DNA of 10,195 bases from Chthoniobacter sp. Its GTDB lineage: Bacteria > Verrucomicrobiota > Verrucomicrobiia > Chthoniobacterales > Chthoniobacteraceae. A program made the position numbers and the translations under genes. Under the pieces are notes generated by a model. The model had not been told where the DNA came from. It saw nothing but the letters and a program-made list of their open reading frames with translations, and did not search any database. The number at the start of each line of letters is the position of its first letter. The stretch's first letter is position 1. Below are positions 6,997 through 10,195 of this stretch, in pieces. The stretch spans positions 1 through 10,195 of the forward strand of contig JANXSB010000404.1 of NCBI GenBank assembly GCA_025352865.1. Direction: 5' to 3'.

Positions 6997-7938
6997 ATGC
7001 AAAAGATCTCGCTCGGCGAAAGCAAACTCTCCTCCTCCCGGCTCGCCTACGGCTGCTGGCGTCTCGCGCCCGCGGGTGACGTGAAAACGAATCTCGAAAT
7101 CGCCCGCGCCGCGATCCTCGCCGCCGTGGATGCGGGCTTCACGCTCTTCGATCACGCCGACATCTACTGCCACACCCGCGCCGAGAGCGCCTTTGGCGAA
7201 GTCATGCGCGAGAATCCGAAGCTCCGCAAAAAGCTCCTCGTCTCGACGAAATGCGGCATCCGTCTCGCCGACGAACCGCCCGGCACTCCGCAGCGCTACG
7301 ACTTCTCCGCCGAGCACATCATCCGGTCGTGCGAGCAGTCGCTCCGCCGCCTGCACGTCGAGGAAATCGACCTTTTCCAACTTCACCGCCCCGACTGGCT
7401 CATGGACGCCGACGAGGTTGCCATCGCCTTTACCAGCCTCCACAAATCCGGCAAGGTGATCGAGTTTGGCGTCAGTAATTTCGCGCCCTCGCAAGTCGCC
7501 ATGATCCAGCGCGCGCTCCTGCAAAAACTCGAGCAGCCGCTCGTCGCGAACCAAGTCGAGATCAGCCTCGCGAACCTCACCGCCTTCACCGACGGCACCC
7601 TCGACCAATGCCAGTCGCTGAATCTCACGCCCCTCGCGTGGAGCCCGCTCGCCGGCGGCCTGCTCGGCGACGGCGGCAAGGATTTGCTCCCCTCGCAGCA
7701 GGGCTACCGCGTGGACGGCATCCTCGCCGCGCTCGACGCCATGGCCACCCAGCGCGGCGTCACCCGCACCGCCCTCGCCCTCGCCTGGCTGCTGAAGCAC
7801 CCCGCAAAAATCATCCCCATCGTCGGTACCGCCAACCCCGACCGCATCCGCGCCGCCGCCCTCGCCACCAAGATCGAGCTGACCCGCGAGGAATGGTACC
7901 ACCTCCTCCTCGCCGCCCGCGGCGAACCGCTGCCGTAG
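6997..7938 (+). CDS. Aldo/keto reductase (YdhF-like)
   Basis: A 313-residue NAD(P)H-dependent oxidoreductase of the aldo/keto reductase superfamily, a soluble (beta/alpha)8 barrel reducing aldehydes and ketones. The full catalytic tetrad is visible: Asp52 and Tyr57 in FDHADIY, Lys85 in STKCG, His130 in LFQLHRPD. The cofactor-side strands are EFGVSNF (156-162), NQVEISL (185-191), LAWSPLAGGLL (213-223) and the C-terminal IIPIVGTANPDRI (272-284), where the NADP phosphate usually binds. The pattern, including the QLHRPDWLMD phrase and the length, is nearest to E. coli YdhF and related general oxidoreductases. No signal peptide, so cytoplasmic. It is probably a single-gene unit: divergent from the esterase and convergent with mqnD. 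The true substrate cannot be read from sequence. ATG 6997 matches the usual family N terminus; no Shine-Dalgarno precedes it. Confidence 0.93.
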   Translation: MQKISLGESKLSSSRLAYGCWRLAPAGDVKTNLEIARAAILAAVDAGFTLFDHADIYCHTRAESAFGEVMRENPKLRKKLLVSTKCGIRLADEPPGTPQRYDFSAEHIIRSCEQSLRRLHVEEIDLFQLHRPDWLMDADEVAIAFTSLHKSGKVIEFGVSNFAPSQVAMIQRALLQKLEQPLVANQVEISLANLTAFTDGTLDQCQSLNLTPLAWSPLAGGLLGDGGKDLLPSQQGYRVDGILAALDAMATQRGVTRTALALAWLLKHPAKIIPIVGTANPDRIRAAALATKIELTREEWYHLLLAARGEPLP

Positions 7939-7971
7939 CTTCGGCCCGCCTCGGCGCAGGGCGCTGCCGTT

Positions 7972-8841
7972 TTACTCGACAAACTCCAGCTCGACCGGCG
8001 CGGGGATGAGGTTGGCAGCGTGAGCTTGAGAAAGGAATTCGCGGATGGCGGCGCGGCCGGTGTCGCCGTAGTCGAGGGTGAGTTCGTTCACATACATGCC
8101 GATGAATTGGTCGGCGAGCGCGGTGTCCAAGCCGCGGGCGAGCGGCATCGCGTGGGCGACTCCGGCGGCGCGGTGTTCGAGGCCGTAGCGGATGCTTTCG
8201 TGGAGGATGCGGTTGATGGCGCTGCGGTCGGCGGGCGCGATGTCCTTGCGGATGACGTTGCCGCCGAGCGGGAGCGGGAGGCCGGTTTTGATTTTCCACC
8301 AAACGCCGAGGTCGAGGATGAGTTCGAGCTGCTCGTCGCGGTAGGTGAGCTGGCCTTCGTGGATGATGAGTCCCACGTCGGCACGTCCGCTTTTCACGGC
8401 GGAGAAAATCTCGTCGAAGGGAACGACGACGGTTTCGCATGCGCCGATAGCGAGTTGCAGCGCGAGGTAGGCGCTGGTCATTTTGCCGGGGATGGCGATG
8501 CGCTTTCCACGCAGCCAGTCGCGTACTTCGCCGAAGCGCGGATTCTCGCCGAGCCCATCGCGTTTCGGGGCCACGAGCATGGGGCCGTAGCCGTCGCCCA
8601 TGCTCGCGCCGCAGGGGAGCAGCGCGTATTTGTCGAGCACATGGGCGTAGGCGTGGATGGAGATCGCGGAGATGTGCAGCTCGCCGCGCGTGGCGCGCTC
8701 GTTCAGCGTCTGGATGTCCTGGAGGATGTGCTGGAAACGCCAGCCGTGGGTGTCGATCTTGCCCTCGGCGAGGGCGTAAAACATGAAGGCGTCATCGGGA
8801 TCGGGCGAGTGGCCGAGGGTGAGGATTTCGGAATGGGGCAT
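7972..8841 (-). CDS. mqnD: 1,4-dihydroxy-6-naphthoate synthase (futalosine menaquinone pathway)
   Basis: MqnD converts cyclic dehypoxanthine futalosine to 1,4-dihydroxy-6-naphthoate in the alternative (futalosine) route to menaquinone. The 289-residue protein is of the normal family length. It has the diagnostic N terminus LGHSPDPDDAFMFYAL (9-24), the SAISIHAYAHVLDKY region (58-72), the GYGPMLVA strand (84-91), IAIPGKMTSAYLALQL (115-130), and GLIIHEGQLTY (157-167), in which His161 corresponds to the proposed catalytic His. The fold is that of a periplasmic-binding protein, but there is no signal peptide and it acts in the cytoplasm. The ATG at 8841 directly precedes the conserved strand. It is not clustered with mqnA, mqnB, mqnC or mqnE here; these must be elsewhere if the pathway is complete. 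The gene implies menaquinone-based respiration. Upstream lies the hairpin-rich gap; a 9-bp inverted repeat (8868-8899) would fall in its 5' leader. It converges with the reductase with a 33-bp spacer. Confidence 0.95.
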   Translation of the reverse strand: MPHSEILTLGHSPDPDDAFMFYALAEGKIDTHGWRFQHILQDIQTLNERATRGELHISAISIHAYAHVLDKYALLPCGASMGDGYGPMLVAPKRDGLGENPRFGEVRDWLRGKRIAIPGKMTSAYLALQLAIGACETVVVPFDEIFSAVKSGRADVGLIIHEGQLTYRDEQLELILDLGVWWKIKTGLPLPLGGNVIRKDIAPADRSAINRILHESIRYGLEHRAAGVAHAMPLARGLDTALADQFIGMYVNELTLDYGDTGRAAIREFLSQAHAANLIPAPVELEFVE

Positions 8842-8867
8842 GGCGGGCGAAGGCTTACACTTTCTTT

Positions 8868-8899
8868 CGTCTGATGGGCAAAGAAGGTTTCGTCAGACG
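8868..8899. repeat. Inverted repeat upstream of mqnD
   Basis: CGTCTGA at 8868-8874 is matched exactly by TCAGACG at 8893-8899. One wobble and one further pair (8875/8892, 8876/8891) extend the stem to 9 bp with a 14-nt loop. It starts 27 bp upstream of the mqnD start and would lie in its leader RNA if the promoter is farther upstream, or be an operator. There is no T-run on either side, so it does not look like a terminator. Confidence 0.5.
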
Positions 8900-8910
8900 G
8901 GAGTATCCGC

Positions 8911-9025
8911 CTCAAATCCCTGCCGTGTTTTAATTCCGTTAATTTGGCAAAATTCCGTTAATTCCGTCCAAAAAAAACAAAACGGAATTACGGAATTTTG
9001 CCAAATTAACGGAATGGGATTTGAG
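8911..9025. repeat. 115-nt long near-perfect hairpin (palindromic element)
   Basis: The left arm 8933-8967 pairs with the right arm 8982-9015 over 34 bp with a single unpaired T, around a 14-nt A-rich loop (8968-8981). A second outer stem, CTCAAATCCC (8911-8920) with GGGATTTGAG (9016-9025), adds 10 perfect pairs, separated by 12 unpaired bases on the left side only (8921-8932). Within the left arm the 13-mer AATTCCGTTAATT occurs twice (8932-8944 and 8951-8963), and ATTCCGT three times. The element is AT-rich while all neighbouring genes are GC-rich, so it looks foreign or under special constraint. It could be a MITE/REP-type mobile palindrome, a bidirectional transcription barrier between mqnD and cca, or a structured RNA. 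Reading frames crossing it are by-products of its symmetry. Confidence 0.8.
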
Positions 9026-9030
9026 CAAAG

Positions 9031-9061
9031 CTGTAGGGAAAGCAGACTGCTTCCCTTACAG
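9031..9061. repeat. Hairpin in the cca upstream region
   Basis: CTGTA, GGGAA and GCA on the left pair with TGC, TTCCC and TACAG on the right, with one bulged A, one bulged T and a 3-nt loop. This gives 13 base pairs in 31 nt. It begins five bases after the long hairpin and ends 18 bp before the cca start codon. There is no following T-run, so a simple intrinsic terminator is unlikely. It may be a separate REP-like unit or a leader structure controlling cca translation. Confidence 0.65.
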
Positions 9062-9079
9062 TTCACCCACCTCGAAAAC

Positions 9080-10195
9080 ATGTCCGACGCCCTCGAAACA
9101 TCCGCCCGCACCATTGTCCAGCGTCTGCACGACGCCAGGCACATCGCGCTGTATGCGGGCGGGTGCGTGCGCGACCGACTGATGGGCGTGGAGCCGCATG
9201 ATTACGACATCGCCACGGACGCGCGGCCGGAGCAGGTGCAGGCGCTCTTTCGCCGCACCGTCGCGGTCGGTGCACACTTTGGCGTCATCGTGGTGCTCGA
9301 TGGCAGTTACGAATTTCAGGTCGCGACGTTTCGCAACGACGGCCAGTACATCGACGGTCGCCGGCCCGAGACGGTCAGTTTTTCCACGCCGGAGCAGGAC
9401 GCCGAGCGGCGCGACTTCACGATCAACGGGCTCTTTTTCGATCCGCTCACCGACCGGCTCATCGACTACGTGGGCGGCCAGCGCGATCTCGAAGCGCGCG
9501 TGTTGCGCGCCATCGGCAATCCCTGCGACCGTTTCCGCGAGGACCGCCTGCGCATGCTGCGCGCGGCGCGGTTCGCGACCACGCTCGGCTTCGACATCGA
9601 CGGCCCGACGTGGCGCGCGGTGTGCGAAAATGCGCCGCACATCCACGAGGTCAGCGCCGAGCGCATCCGCGAGGAGCTGATGAAAATCCTGCTCTCGCCG
9701 CGGCGCGTGCGCGGTTTTGACCTGCTGGATGAAAGCGGGCTGCTCCGTGAAATCCTGCCCGAGATCGAGGCGCTGAAAGGCTGCGAGCAGCCGCCGCAGT
9801 TTCATCCCGAAGGCGATGTCTTCAAACACACCCGCATCATGCTCGGCCTTTTGCCCGCGCAGGTTTCCGGGCCGCTCGTGCTCTCGGTGCTCTTTCACGA
9901 CATCGGCAAGCCGGGCACCTTCGCCACCGATCCCGACGGGCGCATCCGCTTCAACGGCCACGACCGGCTCGGCGCGGAAATGACCGAGGCGGTGATGACC
10001 CGCCTGCGCTTTTCCCGCGCGGAGATCGACGCCGCGGTCGAGATCGTAGCGAACCACATGGTCTTCAAAGACGTGCAGCAGATGCGCGTGGCCAAGGTCA
10101 AACGCTTCCTCGCCCGCCCGCACATGGACGACGAGCTGGAGCTGCACCGCGTCGATTGCACCAGCAGCCACGGCCTGCTCGACAACTACGAATTT
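9080..10195 (+). CDS. cca: CCA tRNA nucleotidyltransferase (class II, with HD domain), 3' incomplete
   Basis: The frame from ATG 9080 stays open for 372 codons to the right edge, so the C terminus is outside the window. The product adds or repairs the 3' CCA end of tRNAs using CTP and ATP without a nucleic-acid template. The polymerase head shows LYAGGCVRDRLMG (24-36), the metal-binding D-x-D as DYD (41-43), RRDFTINGLFFDP (110-122) and the nucleotide-selecting EDxxR motif as EDRLR (154-158) in RFREDRLRMLRAARF. Next comes the helical neck and body (about 175-235). From about 241 an HD-type phosphohydrolase domain follows: HPEGDVFKHT (242-251), LFHDIGKP (271-278, H273/D274), NGHD (292-295) and NHMVF (325-329). 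Bacterial relatives of this type are usually 400-480 residues. Poly(A) polymerases and separate CC- or A-adding enzymes share these motifs, so the exact specificity is inferred. There is no Shine-Dalgarno; two hairpins lie immediately upstream. Confidence 0.93.
   Translation, partial: MSDALETSARTIVQRLHDARHIALYAGGCVRDRLMGVEPHDYDIATDARPEQVQALFRRTVAVGAHFGVIVVLDGSYEFQVATFRNDGQYIDGRRPETVSFSTPEQDAERRDFTINGLFFDPLTDRLIDYVGGQRDLEARVLRAIGNPCDRFREDRLRMLRAARFATTLGFDIDGPTWRAVCENAPHIHEVSAERIREELMKILLSPRRVRGFDLLDESGLLREILPEIEALKGCEQPPQFHPEGDVFKHTRIMLGLLPAQVSGPLVLSVLFHDIGKPGTFATDPDGRIRFNGHDRLGAEMTEAVMTRLRFSRAEIDAAVEIVANHMVFKDVQQMRVAKVKRFLARPHMDDELELHRVDCTSSHGLLDNYEF

Noticed and set aside
7956..7973. Possible intrinsic terminator between the aldo/keto reductase and mqnD
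   Set aside because: GCAG/CTGC with a 4-nt loop followed by CG and four Ts is only a 4-bp stem and overlaps the mqnD stop; too weak to annotate.
8893..9144. 83-codon minus-strand open frame between mqnD and cca
   Set aside because: It runs through both hairpins and into cca antisense; its existence follows from the AT-rich palindrome.
1..10195. CRISPR array, tRNA/rRNA genes, toxin-antitoxin or defence system
   Set aside because: No regularly spaced repeats, no tRNA cloverleaf and no recognisable defence or toxin gene. The only mobile-element protein is the broken recombinase.

Overview
The window looks like chromosomal DNA from a high-GC bacterium, most likely of the Verrucomicrobiota (PVC group) and possibly a metagenome-assembled genome. 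The reasons are a Tat-exported DUF1501 protein, a secreted amidohydrolase followed by a CBM9-like domain, a secreted esterase with a GGW-type oxyanion loop, a futalosine-pathway menaquinone enzyme (MqnD), and the near absence of Shine-Dalgarno sequences. This placement is an inference from gene content; there is no rRNA or other marker to fix it.

Layout, left to right. (1) Bases 3-866: the remains of a tyrosine recombinase that enters from the left edge. It keeps the first catalytic Arg but is cut off just before the expected His-x-x-Arg box, where it runs into about 130 bp containing four short hairpins. (2) 897-2339: a DUF1501 protein with a Tat signal. (3) 2415-3638: a nucleoside:H+ symporter-type MFS transporter. 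(4) 3635-4474, minus: gluQ, glutamyl-Q tRNA(Asp) synthetase, stop-to-stop overlapping the transporter and carrying an in-frame heptanucleotide repeat. (5) 4536-5980: a secreted amidohydrolase joined out of frame to its CBM9-like tail, apparently by an internal deletion at about 5336-5343. (6) 5985-6878, minus: a secreted alpha/beta hydrolase. (7) 6997-7938: an aldo/keto reductase. (8) 7972-8841, minus: mqnD. (9) 8842-9079: a 238-bp gap unlike the rest, AT-rich in its middle and filled by three inverted repeats, one of them a near-perfect 115-nt long hairpin. (10) 9080 to the right edge: CCA tRNA nucleotidyltransferase, 3' incomplete.

The genes do not form one pathway. They are mostly single-gene units in alternating orientation: two convergent pairs with almost no spacer, one convergent pair with a 33-bp spacer, and three divergent pairs. 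Housekeeping genes (gluQ, mqnD, cca) are mixed with secreted or transport functions for scavenging (DUF1501, amidohydrolase/CBM9, esterase, nucleoside transporter). I found no defence system, CRISPR array, rRNA or tRNA gene. What deserves a second look is structural: the recombinase cut at a hairpin cluster, the frame-breaking deletion in the amidohydrolase, the heptamer repeat inside gluQ, and the hairpin block ahead of cca. No stretch over 300 bp is without a gene.
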